The notes under the pieces: model-generated
What the model saw: the letters and a program-made list of their open reading frames with translations, nothing else
Told to the model about the DNA's origin: nothing
The model's database searches: none
From: Lepidonotus clava
Taxonomy: Eukaryota > Annelida > Polychaeta > Phyllodocida > Polynoidae
Direction: 5' to 3'
Assembly: GCA_936440205.1 (NCBI GenBank)
Contig: OW387136.1
Coordinates: forward strand, 34,515,927-34,579,926
DNA length: 64,000 bases
Shown here: piece by piece, positions 52,403 to 62,685 of the stretch
Layout of the letters: every line of letters begins with the position of its first letter
How positions within the stretch are numbered: position 1 is the stretch's first letter
Program-made: the position numbers and the translations under genes

Positions 52403-54265
52403 ATGGCTCCAACAGTATTCATACTCCTCCTTCGTGGACTCTTTATCCTGGGCACTGTCTCAGCTAAGCCATGCCTATGCACCAGTACGGTAAACCGTTT
52501 TCGTACCAACTATGGTGTAGTATTCGAGAGTAAACCGTCCATCCACATAGGTAATGAGTACTTCACTACCCAAGTCGATATCATTTTACCACTTCCTCCT
52601 TCTCCCAAACAGGCAGCCGCACTAAATTGTAGACACGGCGCTACCCTGGCAGCCGGTTCAATGGAACAGTGTCGAAAAATCCAACTTATGTTGAATAACA
52701 TAACATCTATTGGGAAGACTATAGCAGCGAAGGTCACCAACGGACTCCGGGAAGTGCAATCAATTTTGGAATCGACGGCCCAGCCAACACCTCCATCAGC
52801 CAAATCCAGGAAGCAGCGGGCTCTGATTCCAGAAATCGGCAAGTTCTCCGAGACTTTATTTGGAATGGCCACACTCGATGACTTGAAGCAACAGACTCGT
52901 GCTGACCAGGTAAATGCCGATGAAATTGGCTTCCTCGATGGCAAAATAAATGCAGTCCTAAAGGTAGTTGACTCCACTTTGGAAATCCAACTCCAGGCCA
53001 TCATAGAGAACACTCATTCCATATACAATTTGTCCAGAGGACTCCAGGCTTACATTAGTAACCGGGAATTGATGGTCAGGTTGATGCAAGATTTGCAAGA
53101 ATTGCGTCTACTGGATTTTAAACTGGACTATTCCCTTGATGTCTTGCTACAGGCTATTCGCGACCTAACGGAGAACAGGCTGAGTAACTCTTTGATATCG
53201 GAGACTGATATGAGGAAGATTCGGTACCTTTTCCTTTCCAAGTCAAATCGTTCAAATATTTATATTCCAAACACTCGCGACATGTATAGAAGTGTAACTG
53301 TTTTAGTCCCCCCGGTTTTACAGCGAAATGTTCTGAAAACTATTTTGAAGATTCCCGTTATTTCCTTCGACAAAATATTCAAGGTTCTAAAAGTGAACAC
53401 CTTCCCTCTAGCCTTCCATGGGCATTATACTCGCCTCTCCAACACACCGGCTTATTTATTGGTGTCCGCAACCCAATACACAGTATCCTCCAACCCAGAT
53501 CTGGATAATTGCCATTCTCCGTTTTGTCATTATGACCTACCACTTCGCAGGGTTTCTCCCTCGTCGTGCCTCATTTCTATCTATCTACGTGATCATGAGT
53601 CTGTCAAACTTTATTGTGATTTCAAAATACTCATTCAGTCTAATTTCAGAAGGTCGAACATCCAAGTCATTGCAACAGGGACCTATTTGTTCTCTCACAT
53701 AGACGAGGTCGTTGTGCGCTGCCCCAACCGAACAACAACCCATCCTGGATGTGAATCGTGCGTTCGTGCCTTTGAATGTGGTTGTTCTGTGTCCGCCAAA
53801 GAATGGGAAATTCCAGTCTCAAGTGTTAACTGTTTGCCTTCTACAGCAGGCCCCTTAAGAACAGTTTTTCCCGTCAACCTTGCTAGTCTTCAACACCTCA
53901 ACCTGTCACTTAGCCGACTTGTGAACCCGGATTTTTCGTACGATAAACCATTCCCAATTTTACCTCTTAGCCCGCAAATGCGAGTCCGCCAAGAGGATAT
54001 TTTTAAGCGAGCAAAAGACAATTTCCTTTCCCTCCGTACATACATGAAAGAGATTCGACTGAATGAGGTCGAATACAAGAAACTTCGTGGTGACTTGCAT
54101 CTTCCCCACGTACCATTCCTCCCCCCCAGTGTGCACGGTACTGTTTACCTGTTGAACATTGGACTTACTTTTATAATGGTACCAGCACTTTTTGTTTTCA
54201 TCTCAATTCTGTATTTCAGACAACGTAGGATTCAAAGCGCATGCAGACGCTTGACTTTAAATTGA
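52403..54265 (+). CDS. Baculovirus-F-like envelope glycoprotein (endogenous, looks whole)
   Basis: The 620-aa open frame has the full layout of a class-I-fusion envelope of the baculovirus F/errantivirus type. A signal peptide lies at residues 1-21 (hydrophobic FILLLRGLFILG). A furin-like RKQR site lies at about 136-139, followed by a fusion-peptide region with the family hallmark LFGMATLDD (about 152-160). A long helical segment follows, then a Cys-rich membrane-proximal part and a transmembrane anchor near 580-606 with a short basic tail. I see no breaks. No gag, pol or LTRs are seen beside it, so it is either a stand-alone relic, a captured host gene, or part of a larger element. A TATA-like AATAAAAG lies about 35 bp upstream. 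Confidence 0.8.
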   Translation: MAPTVFILLLRGLFILGTVSAKPCLCTSTVNRFRTNYGVVFESKPSIHIGNEYFTTQVDIILPLPPSPKQAAALNCRHGATLAAGSMEQCRKIQLMLNNITSIGKTIAAKVTNGLREVQSILESTAQPTPPSAKSRKQRALIPEIGKFSETLFGMATLDDLKQQTRADQVNADEIGFLDGKINAVLKVVDSTLEIQLQAIIENTHSIYNLSRGLQAYISNRELMVRLMQDLQELRLLDFKLDYSLDVLLQAIRDLTENRLSNSLISETDMRKIRYLFLSKSNRSNIYIPNTRDMYRSVTVLVPPVLQRNVLKTILKIPVISFDKIFKVLKVNTFPLAFHGHYTRLSNTPAYLLVSATQYTVSSNPDLDNCHSPFCHYDLPLRRVSPSSCLISIYLRDHESVKLYCDFKILIQSNFRRSNIQVIATGTYLFSHIDEVVVRCPNRTTTHPGCESCVRAFECGCSVSAKEWEIPVSSVNCLPSTAGPLRTVFPVNLASLQHLNLSLSRLVNPDFSYDKPFPILPLSPQMRVRQEDIFKRAKDNFLSLRTYMKEIRLNEVEYKKLRGDLHLPHVPFLPPSVHGTVYLLNIGLTFIMVPALFVFISILYFRQRRIQSACRRLTLN

Positions 54266-54680
54266 GTTGGTTATATATACATTAGCTATTAACTCTTCCT
54301 TTTATTGCAGCTCAAAAGTTATCAGTTCTCATTCATGTTCGATTTTTGTTGTTTAGAATATATACTCGCCCTCATAATTTCGTCACACATGTACAGCTGC
54401 AATTCATTCACATTATCCTCATGAATTCCCATTTATAATTAGTCACAGCCACATAAGACTACACACGTTCATGATATCAAAATGTTTTATTGTTATGCAT
54501 GCGGAAAAGGTTTTATGATGTCCACGTGTCAACGTTTCGCCTATTTTCCCATAATTGTATTTACTGACCATACACTAATGTACATATGTAACTCGAAAGC
54601 TTCGTGAACATATGCATTTCACAATTAAAATTTTCCCATATCTACTTCAAACATATCGTACACTTTTATATAACTGTTCA
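54266..54680. other. 3' flank of the envelope frame
   Basis: AT-rich DNA between two convergent frames. I see no gene or repeat in it beyond short ATTCAT-rich sequence. Confidence 0.4.
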
Positions 54681-55361
54681 TCACACCCAAGAGTCTACGT
54701 CAGGCATGCAGCCCAGTTTTTCGGCTGGGAGTAGTTCTTGGGCCATGTTGTTCCTGTTGTTTATCAGGCAAACGCTCGCTCTACAAAGTCTGTGCCTGAA
54801 AAATTTGTTCAGGCGCACGCGCTCCGTACGAGGAATCTTGACTTCTTGCGGGAGTTCCAACGTCAAGGGTTCGTCACTGCCATTCAGATGGACCGTGAGT
54901 GGGCCCGACCAGGCGACGGTCAGGGCCTTGGACAGGATGCTCGGTCTTTGGATGATCATTCGTGGGCAGGCAGCACTTCCTACGGCTTCCATTTCGGCGG
55001 GAATGGGAGCCAGTGGAAATAGGAGCGTTTCCCATCGGCAGTAGATTCTCAGACAGCACTGCACTGTAGCCCTCCGACGTTGACCCTGAGCCAACGAGCG
55101 ACAGCCTGCTGCCAATTTCCAGAAGATACCGATAAATTTCCACCCCAGGTATATCACTAACAAGAGAAGCAGCCACTGATGGTCGGATTGGTCCGCGGGT
55201 TGGAGGTGACTAGGTCTCACCACTGGCCTTTCCTCCCGAACAAGACGCAGACGCAGACTTGCGTTTAACAGTCGCTCGATGTCCATGGCCATCAAGTGGC
55301 TGTTCTGAACCAGTGTATAGTACAGGCACATACTTATACCCCCCACCCCACATGACATCAC
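54681..55361 (-). CDS. Unrecognised single-pass membrane-type frame
   Basis: A 226-codon minus-strand frame contains a strong hydrophobic segment (WLLLLLVIYLGWKFIGIFW, about residues 63-81) with charged flanks and a basic, Cys-containing tail. I do not recognise a family. GC content is high and several overlapping frames are open, so part of its length may be chance. Its placement next to a divergent plus-strand gene resembles that of the minus-strand membrane protein at 61007-62108. It may belong to the same element as the envelope frame; I leave it as seen. Confidence 0.4.
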   Translation of the reverse strand: MMSCGVGGISMCLYYTLVQNSHLMAMDIERLLNASLRLRLVREERPVVRPSHLQPADQSDHQWLLLLLVIYLGWKFIGIFWKLAAGCRSLAQGQRRRATVQCCLRIYCRWETLLFPLAPIPAEMEAVGSAACPRMIIQRPSILSKALTVAWSGPLTVHLNGSDEPLTLELPQEVKIPRTERVRLNKFFRHRLCRASVCLINNRNNMAQELLPAEKLGCMPDVDSWV

Positions 55362-55512
55362 AACCCCCCCAGGTACTGTAAGGGCTTCGTCTAGTCTTTA
55401 GCGAAAAGTTAACCCTCGGTCGACAACTTAAACGCTAGGTAAGGTACAACTAAAACGACTTCTTCTAGCCGGGGGCTTCACAAGTTTTTACACTGGGTAG
55501 TGCGAAGCACGT

Positions 55513-55833
55513 CTAATAGGCCGCTATTTTCTTCAGAGAGCCGATCGACAGGGGGTTCATCTGAAATGACTTCTGTCGCGTTTGACACCGGGACACGCGT
55601 CTGTGATGACCGCGTCCACCTGTTGGCCATCTGAGGCGGCGCATGTCAACTAGCTTCTGTGTCAGCTCCCTCACAGGAGTACCGCGGCACGCGGCCCGCG
55701 GGGTAGTCTTAACACTTCTTGACACGTAACAGGCCTCACAAGGGGCGGCGGTGAGGGTGTCGCTGATACCCCATGTACTCCCCGTCACGGCTAGCACGTA
55801 ACTTATGGTAAAAGTCTCTCTTACCCCGTCCAC
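55513..55833 (-). CDS. Doubtful minus-strand frame with hydrophobic N-terminus
   Basis: The 106-codon frame opens with a signal-like stretch (FTISYVLAV) and then contains several Cys and many Arg residues. It overlaps the tandem repeat upstream of the plus-strand gene. It could be coding for the minus-strand locus or merely a GC-rich open frame. I keep it as a separate weak call. Confidence 0.2.
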   Translation of the reverse strand: MDGVRETFTISYVLAVTGSTWGISDTLTAAPCEACYVSRSVKTTPRAACRGTPVRELTQKLVDMRRLRWPTGGRGHHRRVSRCQTRQKSFQMNPLSIGSLKKIAAY

Positions 55834-55873
55834 ACCCCGTCACGTCTACCACGTAACTTATGTTCAAAGTCTT
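55780..55873. promoter_or_regulatory. 55-bp tandem duplication upstream of a TATA box
   Basis: A CCCCGTCACG-x-CTA-x-CACGTAACTTATG block occurs at 55780 and again at 55835, 55 bp apart. It ends about 65 bp before the TATA box of the plus-strand gene. It could be a duplicated enhancer-like module serving one or both of the divergent frames. Confidence 0.5.
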
Positions 55874-55936
55874 GCCTCATCGATAAAAGATCGCTTTCAC
55901 CAGATCATGTATCCACAGGGGGGCCTGCCCGGCATG

Positions 55937-55944
55937 TATAAATA
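55937..55944 (+). promoter_or_regulatory. TATA box of the five-exon gene
   Basis: TATAAATA lies 55 bp upstream of an ATG in a strong Kozak context (GCCACCATGA). The distance allows a transcription start about 25-30 bp downstream of the box and a short leader. Confidence 0.65.
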
Positions 55945-55991
55945 CGGCGTGGCATATGGCTATATAGATCACTTGAAAACTTGCTGCCACC

Positions 55992-58900
55992 ATGAACGGG
56001 TCAACTGATTATAGTGACGCTGTTCTGTCAAACCCGTCTACCAGCTCATGCAGGATCTTGACCAGCAGCCCCAAACCGGGTGGCGAGAAAATAACCGATC
56101 ATGATTCATCAGCAGGCGTAGGTACTCTGCTGTTGGATATGTCTGGGGATGCGCGTCAGTATGGGTCTCAGAATGGGTTTCCGGATCTCTCTGCGGATCA
56201 GTCTCTTCACGACTCCCTGTACGCGGAAGAGGGATCCACCCTCAACGACGTGGACCTTAGCCTTGGTGCTTCCCAAGGCGGTCCTGCATCCGCATCGTCG
56301 TCCACGCCCTCCACGCCCTCCACGCCCTCCACGCCCTCCGGATCCACGCCCTGGGGGATGACGCCCTCCACGTCGCAATCCCATCCATGGTTCCCCAGCT
56401 CCACGTCCAGAACGTCGTCCACGCCCGGACCCTTGACATCGCAAGGGTCGTTCTCGTCGACGACGTCCCAAAGGTCGTTCACGCCCGGGCCCTTGACATC
56501 GCAAGGGTCGTTCTCGTCGACGACGTCCCAAAGGTCGTTCACGCCCGAATACTCGTCCTCGTCCGGCCCCTCCACGTCTACAGCTGAACCGTCCATGGCC
56601 CATTTGCTGGCCAGGATGGAGGAGCTGGAGAAGAAGTGCCGAAGGGCGGAGGCTGAAGCGGCTGCGGCAAAGGCCCAGGTGGAGGTGCTCGTGAACCAAG
56701 CGAAGCCAGCTGCAGCTGCCAAACCACCCAAACCACGCAATGAAATATGTGTAAGTTCTAAAGTTTGTTTTTACAGCTTATAATTAACTAATAATCTCAC
56801 CTTGAAAACGTTACCGTTTGATATAGTTCTCGGTTTGTTTAGAAATGATCTCATTCCTAGTATAGCCCTGATGTTCTTCTCCTTTGCCGCGCCGCCAGGG
56901 AACATCCCGGAAAACAACGAAAATCCGTAATGATTTCGTACACTGACATATAGTTAGAAGTCCACTATTAATTATTGGCTTATTATATTGTTTGTAGGAA
57001 CTCGTTCGTTCGGCCTACAAGGCCAAGAGAGGTGAGCCTGGTTGGGGATTCAACCTGAACCCTGGGTAAGTTGATTACGTCATAACAACATGAATAGTAC
57101 AGAAAATAATATTGTTTTTAAGTAAGCAATGGGTAATGTGTTCCTGAACACCAGAAGCTGCAGCTGAATATAAGTTTTGCTGTTTTTTTTTCATGTTAAT
57201 AGAGTCATAGAGCACTTGACGTGATGCCGATGAATTGAACAATATAAATATATTCCAACATTCAGGGCGGGGATCAAACACCCGGATAACGCGCCGATCA
57301 TCAAGGCCGTTGTTGACAACGTGTGCCTCGGGCCAGATACCCCCAGAGAAGAGGTGTTAGGTAAGTCCCATAGGTAGCAAGTTTCTTTGTTAACTAACCT
57401 GCAGCTGTACATTTCATGCATCTAATGTCCATGATTCCAAAGTATTGGTCCTTCAATTAACACCAATTTTAACATGCTTGAAATGCTGGAAATCTGTTTT
57501 TAGTGTCTAAATAGGCTCCACTTACATTGGAAATTGTTACTTTTATAATTTAAGTTATCCTCCCAGTCATCTGAAAAAAACGTAAGTTCTATTATCTGGA
57601 CAAAGAAATATAATACCAGTGTAATGATGGTTTTAATTCGTGAATAATATGTTGACCCTCACTTTGCATTTTTAACATGTATTCCCTTGATTTATTGCCT
57701 TTATAGTGCCTTTGTCTACTTAATGGCTCCAGTTTTAAGCACACTTCATGTCCTTCCTCTTTTTCTAGCTTCTGCCAACACCTACTTCAAGACCCTCCAA
57801 AACAGGGCCAACAGAATGCGGAAGAACCGAATTAAGGCTGACAATGAAAAGGCTATCATCCGTCACCACGTGAACGAGGTAAATAAATTTTTGTTACAGA
57901 CTTCCTCTATAGACCACAAAAGTCTGACGTCACGGACCCCTCCCGCAACACGTGTTGGGCCCTGTGTTGGGCCTAAACCTTTTACGACCGGCCCCGGTAA
58001 CCCTACACCCCCGGTCACCGGCCCGGCCCGCCCTGGAGGGGGCACCGATAACACCCGGCTGGACCACGGTCACCCGTACACACAGACAATAACATTGCCT
58101 ATAACTTTGCTATTTATTAACTCTTTTTCTTTTCAAGTATATCATAATGCACATTGATAATTCCCCTATGAAAATACATGTTTTCATAAGTTTGCGAGCA
58201 TTATTAGTGGAAATAGCAAATCTGACAGCTGGGTCCTACTAAAGTTCATAGAGGGGACCCCCGGCCCAGCCCTGCCCATGTTTAGGCACGGGAGCAGCGT
58301 GCAGTGACCGTTAGGGGCCCGCCCGACGTCATGGCTTTTGCGGACTATTGTTCTCAACATTGTTTGACGTAGTTCGATTCAGGCAGGCCGAAATTTTACA
58401 CCTTTCAAGTGCAAAGCCGAGGAGAAAGAGTAATGTCTATGGTCTATGCCCAGTCTGTCCACTCCTTGGGTGGAAGGATACGCATCATTGTTCTAAAAAA
58501 CGCGAAGAAAGGGTCTAGTTTGACAACATTCACATGTCCTTGTTTCTAGAAAAAAGGTTACTTTTTCATCCCAAATATCCATGATATGAAAATAAGGGTC
58601 TTTTTTTTCCTGGGAAATATGAAATTTCACGAAAAAGGGTATTTCTTGGCCACTAAATGTCTGCGTTTTGAAGAATAAGGGGTCGATTTTTTGGTATAAA
58701 TGTCAGTGGAAAGGGGTTGTTTTCTATTTTGAAGAACGATGATATGTCCTACTTTGATATCTGAGTAGACAGACTGGGGGTCTATGGTGTAGGGGGTGTG
58801 ACTTCCCGGGGACCCACTCAGTTCAAAAAGGGGTATACGTACAAACTGCGGTCGGAACTATACCGGGGGCTGTAGCTGTGAATCGGCAATTTGGCTTAAA

Positions 58901-59650
58901 ACAGGGGGCCCGGCTGTGAAATGATCTTATGGTTGTAACACTGAAACTTGGGAAACAATTATAATTTTTTTACATTATGAATTTTTATAGAGCACTGTAA
59001 CCTTACTTGCTTCCTTGGACAATAATCTTGACATACAATTAGAATGGATATGACACAATTAATAAAAAGTGCCTGTATGTTATAGAGACCAAGGATAAAG
59101 CAACGCTTTTGAAATTAACTGCAGTGACCAGCTTTTAAATTAAGGCAACTGAAATATTGAAAAACTTGTTTGTGTTTATTGGATGTTCTTGACCAAGTAT
59201 GTCGTAACTGTATTAAAATAAAAAAGTGTCTTTTTAACTTTGCAGAAGCTCAGAAGACGGATAGTGGGGTTGGAAAATTTCGTCAAAACGTGGGACGAAG
59301 CTCGAAAGAATTCCGTGAGGCGCCTCCTCACCCCCGACTACACGAGCGACGAGGAGCGCGGACTTTATTATCCGGCCGCGGTCGACAAAGACGGGAAGAC
59401 GAAAGAGCGATATCACCGCCGCGTCAAACCGCTCGTGTGGGAGAGCGATGAGCTGAGGGCCTACAAAGCCCACCTGGACGAAATTGAGTATGACGAAATT
59501 AGCGGCCGTCAGCGGGGCGTTAGAATGGAAAAGAAGCGGAACAATGTCCCCGACGATAATCCAAAACGCCAACAGCCTCCTCCCAACACCCCAGACTGGG
59601 CGGTGAAGCCCGGGTATCGGTCGGGTATCGCCGATGCACAGCCAATTTAA
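55992..59650 (+). CDS. Five-exon Ser/Thr/Pro-rich coiled-coil protein of unknown function
   Basis: Exons 55992-56750, 56998-57065, 57266-57360, 57769-57878 and 59246-59650 join in consistent phases to a 478-aa protein. Residues about 95-200 are Ser/Thr/Pro-rich with tandem repeats (STPSTPSTP and TSQGSFSSTTSQRSFTPG twice). A short coiled coil with an Ala-rich heptad (about 206-240) follows. The C-terminal half is basic: FNLNPG, YFKTLQNRANRMRKNR, then RRRIVGL. It ends with an acidic SDEE patch and RVKPLVWESDEL. An acidic patch followed by a (R/K)PL-W-S motif is, as far as I recall, common in uncharacterised invertebrate proteins that often accompany mobile elements, but I cannot name a family. 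No catalytic motif is seen. Confidence 0.75.
56285..56570 (+). repeat. Coding tandem repeats in exon 1 of the five-exon gene
   Basis: A CCCTCCACG unit is repeated about four times at 56310-56337. Two near-identical units of about 72 bp (centred on GTCGTTCTCGTCGACGACGTCC) lie at about 56426-56545. They encode the Ser/Thr/Pro repeats. GC content is well above that of the introns. Confidence 0.75.
57879..59245 (+). other. Intron 4 of the five-exon gene
   Basis: The intron of about 1.37 kb contains a GC-rich patch (57940-58070) and AAAAAGGGT-type sequence (58560-58740). Open frames inside it (for example 57687-58157) run over the splice sites and are not genes. I see no mobile element with clear ends. 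Confidence 0.5.
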
Positions 59651-61006
59651 CTTATTTCTAAAGGGTCTGTTTAAAGCTCTATTTTATGTGATGTTTATGT
59701 TTATCATCTTTATGTTTTCTTTATAATTACACTACGTTTAATTGTATGGTCTGTGTCACGCTGTATGTTAGGTCTTTGTACTTTCTTCAATTGTATAGTC
59801 GTTTTATAAACTTTTATCAAAGAACTTTGCGCTTTTTGTTTTGATTGTGGCATGCTCGATAAGCAGGGAAGTATTTCTATAGATATGTTGGTAAGACTCG
59901 CCTTATATTAGTCTAAAACCGTACGCGTTATACAGGTCCTTCTCATAAGTGAATCTTAAATTCATGAATACTTTTTATTTACGATACGAAACGCATTTAA
60001 CTATAATGACCTGTCATTTTGTTGAAAACCCGAATGTGCTATTTCTTGAAGATAGACCACGAACTTGAAATCGATTACAATACAACACTTTTTTGATGAG
60101 TGTTATGGTACAAGGTCTCTACCATTAGAAGAGCAATGGAATGACACCTAGGCCTGTTATCAATAATAACATAAATCAATCATAAAAAGTGTATTTTAAA
60201 CAAACATAAGCTCGATATACGATTTTTAAAATGATGCGACATGAATCATCTCTTCGTACTTATTTCGCAGTCATGAAAAAATAATGTTGCATGAAGCCGG
60301 TTTTAATTAAGAACTGTTACTTCTTTTCAAGTGGATCCTTTTTAGTTCGATTCCATGCAGTAAGGTGCAAAAGTAATTTTTCAGAAATTTTATTATGATC
60401 AAATACATCGCTGCCAGTAGGACCTATCAAAATTTACAAGTGACCATGTAGTCTCCTGATGAACCCGAAATACTTTCTAGGATTTGTATGGCACGGTGAC
60501 CTATATTCTTTCTGTGAGAGAATAAAAAAACCTCTTGCATATAGTGTAACCCTTTAAAGTGGGAGTTCTCCGGGAGTTATGTATAGGTAACTTGGAGCTT
60601 CTGTGACATTGCAAAATTAATAATTTAAAAAACAAACAAGTCAATTTAGGTGTCGAGATTTATTAAGGGACAATAGCTTAATTAGCTATAGCCATAATTT
60701 CGGTTGGAGCCCGATCGCCAGATTGTGGCGTTAACCACATTTAATTCCACTACTAGTTTTGGTTGCAGACCTAGTTTAGCCTCAGGCCCCTAAATTAGGG
60801 GCCTGTCTCGCAGATTACCTAAGGGGTCGACCCTAGCCCGAGCCAGAGTAAAAGCGCTCTTGTCAGCGTCATACTGCTCTTTCCAAAACCGAAATTTTAT
60901 TTAGCTACAAATTCAATTTATAACCATAACACTTGTATCGATTGACGCACGTTCGGCAGCATATTGGTAGTAAACACACAAAAATACAACATTTTTCACA
61001 CAAGAC
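59651..61006. other. Spacer between convergent genes
   Basis: This holds the 3' flanks of two genes that face each other. AATAAA-like signals are weak. A 23-bp near-perfect palindrome lies at 60783-60805. Otherwise it is AT-rich DNA with no gene. Confidence 0.45.
60783..60805. repeat. 23-bp palindrome, 11-bp arms with a one-base centre
   Basis: CAGGCCCCTAA and its exact complement flank a single A. It lies about 200 bp downstream of the stop codon of the minus-strand gene and 1.1 kb beyond the stop of the plus-strand gene. It could form a hairpin in transcripts of either gene or mark a small element. No function is shown. Confidence 0.6.
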
Positions 61007-62108
61007 TTAATCAAGGTCAACACGGCTTAAGTCGACTGAAGTATTAGTACTAATTGCAAGCTCACCGGGCCGGTATTTCCCCAAAAGAACAGGCTCTCCT
61101 ATGCCTATACCCATGGTAACCAACTGGTAGCGTATAATGTCCTTAGTCATCAATCTTGTCAACATGATGTCCTTCAGTTTATTAACCTTTAAATGTGTGG
61201 GCAGTCGTGTCGATGTGCCGGTATAGCAGTCGGTCATTTGGATGACACAGTTCAATGTGTATCGTGCGCCTAGGCATATATTTTCGGCTTTAGTCAGTGT
61301 GATAGGATCGTCTGTTTGAAAGATATAATCTCCAAAATGTCCAGGGAACGTGCCTATTTTAAGCCATACACTGTGATTGCCCGAGACAAGCAAGTATACA
61401 CGAAAACGAGCATCTGCGAAGATGCGATTAATTCCGGAGCAAACAAAGAATATGCTAATAATTATGGCTACGGCGAGGATAAGAAGAAGAGTGTACGAAG
61501 AGAGAAGTACCACAGTTGGGAATTCTTTAATGTTTCCGTCTCCTGGGTTGGCTTCAGATCCAGTGTCAGTTACGGTATGGTCCTTGTCCAACAAGGCTTG
61601 CAGGGTGTCATGAAAGGTGAGGCCGGTCATCGCATCGTGTTTTGGTGGAGGGTGACCGGTAAATGGAGCAGTGAGGTTGACCAACCGGGTACGGGTTACT
61701 CCAGGCTTATTGTGAACGACCCTAGGCCAGTGTCCGCCACTGGCAGCTCGAACAAATTCCACGCATGATACAAGAACCAAGTACGCGGCAGCTATATATT
61801 GAAAAAAAAAAAAAAGAAGAGAACATGAAGGTTGTCATCTCAACTTTAAACAAACACCTTCGTTCCAAATTACCATGGCCAGGCTATTCAAACAGACAGA
61901 ATAAACTATAACTGCCATATGGCCACACCCTAGAATTCAGAAAACTGGCCATATTATTTAATTAGGAAGGGCGACCCCCAGAATGAATACATATGTTTTA
62001 CCTATTTTGAATAATTTGGAAAGTCGGCCATCGACTCGTATCACTTGTACAACAAAAGTAATTAAGAAGATTCTCACCAAGGGTGGCACTCAGGATTTTG
62101 ACACTCAT
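61007..62108 (-). CDS. Two-exon single-pass membrane protein, unknown family
   Basis: On the minus strand exon 1 (62108-62078) and exon 2 (61791-61007) join with a GTGAGA donor and a pyrimidine-tract ATATAG acceptor, giving a predicted 271 aa. The join creates a good signal peptide (MSVKILSATLAAAYLVLVS). An extracellular part of about 85 residues with an N-x-T site (LVNLTAP) follows. A transmembrane helix lies near residues 105-128 (LLLILAVAIIISIFFV). The cytoplasmic tail is about 140 residues, with FRVYLLVSG and CLGARYTL. I do not recognise the family. A TATATA box lies 30 bp upstream. The gene converges on the five-exon gene and diverges from the zinc-finger gene. Confidence 0.6.
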
Positions 62109-62137
62109 GATATTCACGTAGCCGTACACCAAACGCA

Positions 62138-62145
62138 CTATATAA
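62138..62145 (-). promoter_or_regulatory. TATA-like box of the minus-strand membrane protein gene
   Basis: On the minus strand GTTATATAG lies about 30 bp before the ATG at 62108, so the leader would be very short. The downstream order (ATG, signal peptide, intron) supports the start chosen. Confidence 0.45.
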
Positions 62146-62240
62146 CGAAATAAGCTGACCCTAAGTAGTAGCAGAAAGCTTAAGGTTTGACCTTCGAGCT
62201 AAACTTCGAGCTCAGTTTTCAAGGCAGATGAAATCCTATG

Positions 62241-62400
62241 ACCAGTCGACCTGACGGCAGCCGATGCGTTTCGGAAGCTGAGGAAACTTCACCGCCCTTT
62301 AATGGATAGACCCTAGGTTTTAATGGCAGGTGTCATGCCCTCACCAGTCCAGACGGCGGACGATGCGTTTCGAAAGCTGGAGAAACTTCACGCGCCCGAC
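62241..62400. promoter_or_regulatory. Direct repeat of about 58 bp between divergent genes
   Basis: ACCAGTC-x-GACGGC then CGATGCGTTTCG-AAGCTG-x-GAAACTTCAC occurs at 62241-62298 and 62343-62400, 102 bp apart and about 86% alike by eye. It lies in the shared upstream region of the minus-strand membrane protein gene and the plus-strand zinc-finger gene. It is comparable in size and place to the 55-bp duplication at 55780. Confidence 0.55.
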
Positions 62401-62609
62401 AAATCACGACAACGCGCTACCGTGACGGCCAGGCTGGAGGCGACATTAATCTCCTGGTAATACTGTGGCAGGCTGTTCTCGGCTTTAATTTCACACGGGT
62501 GTCTGAGGTTAGGAGCTCGAGTGCAACTACCCCTGGGTCGGGGCTGTGGCATGTCGCGGCAATTCGCGGCTTTCAGCTGGTGGGACCATAGGCGTCGGTC
62601 TGTACCATA

Positions 62610-62617
62610 TATAAATA
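62610..62617 (+). promoter_or_regulatory. TATA box of the zinc-finger gene
   Basis: TATAAATA, the same octamer as at 55937, lies about 76 bp before the ATG at 62686 (context GCCATGG). Confidence 0.6.
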
Positions 62618-62685
62618 CTTGTGTCGCGGTCGCAAATGGGGAAGGTTCATCGCCCTGAAGTGCTGCTGTCTAACTCAAGTTCGCC

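Noticed and set aside
56109-56740. Minus-strand frames of 177-196 codons opposite exon 1 of the five-exon gene
   Set aside because: These are GC-rich shadows of the Ser/Thr/Pro repeats; the plus strand has a TATA box, Kozak context and phase-consistent introns.
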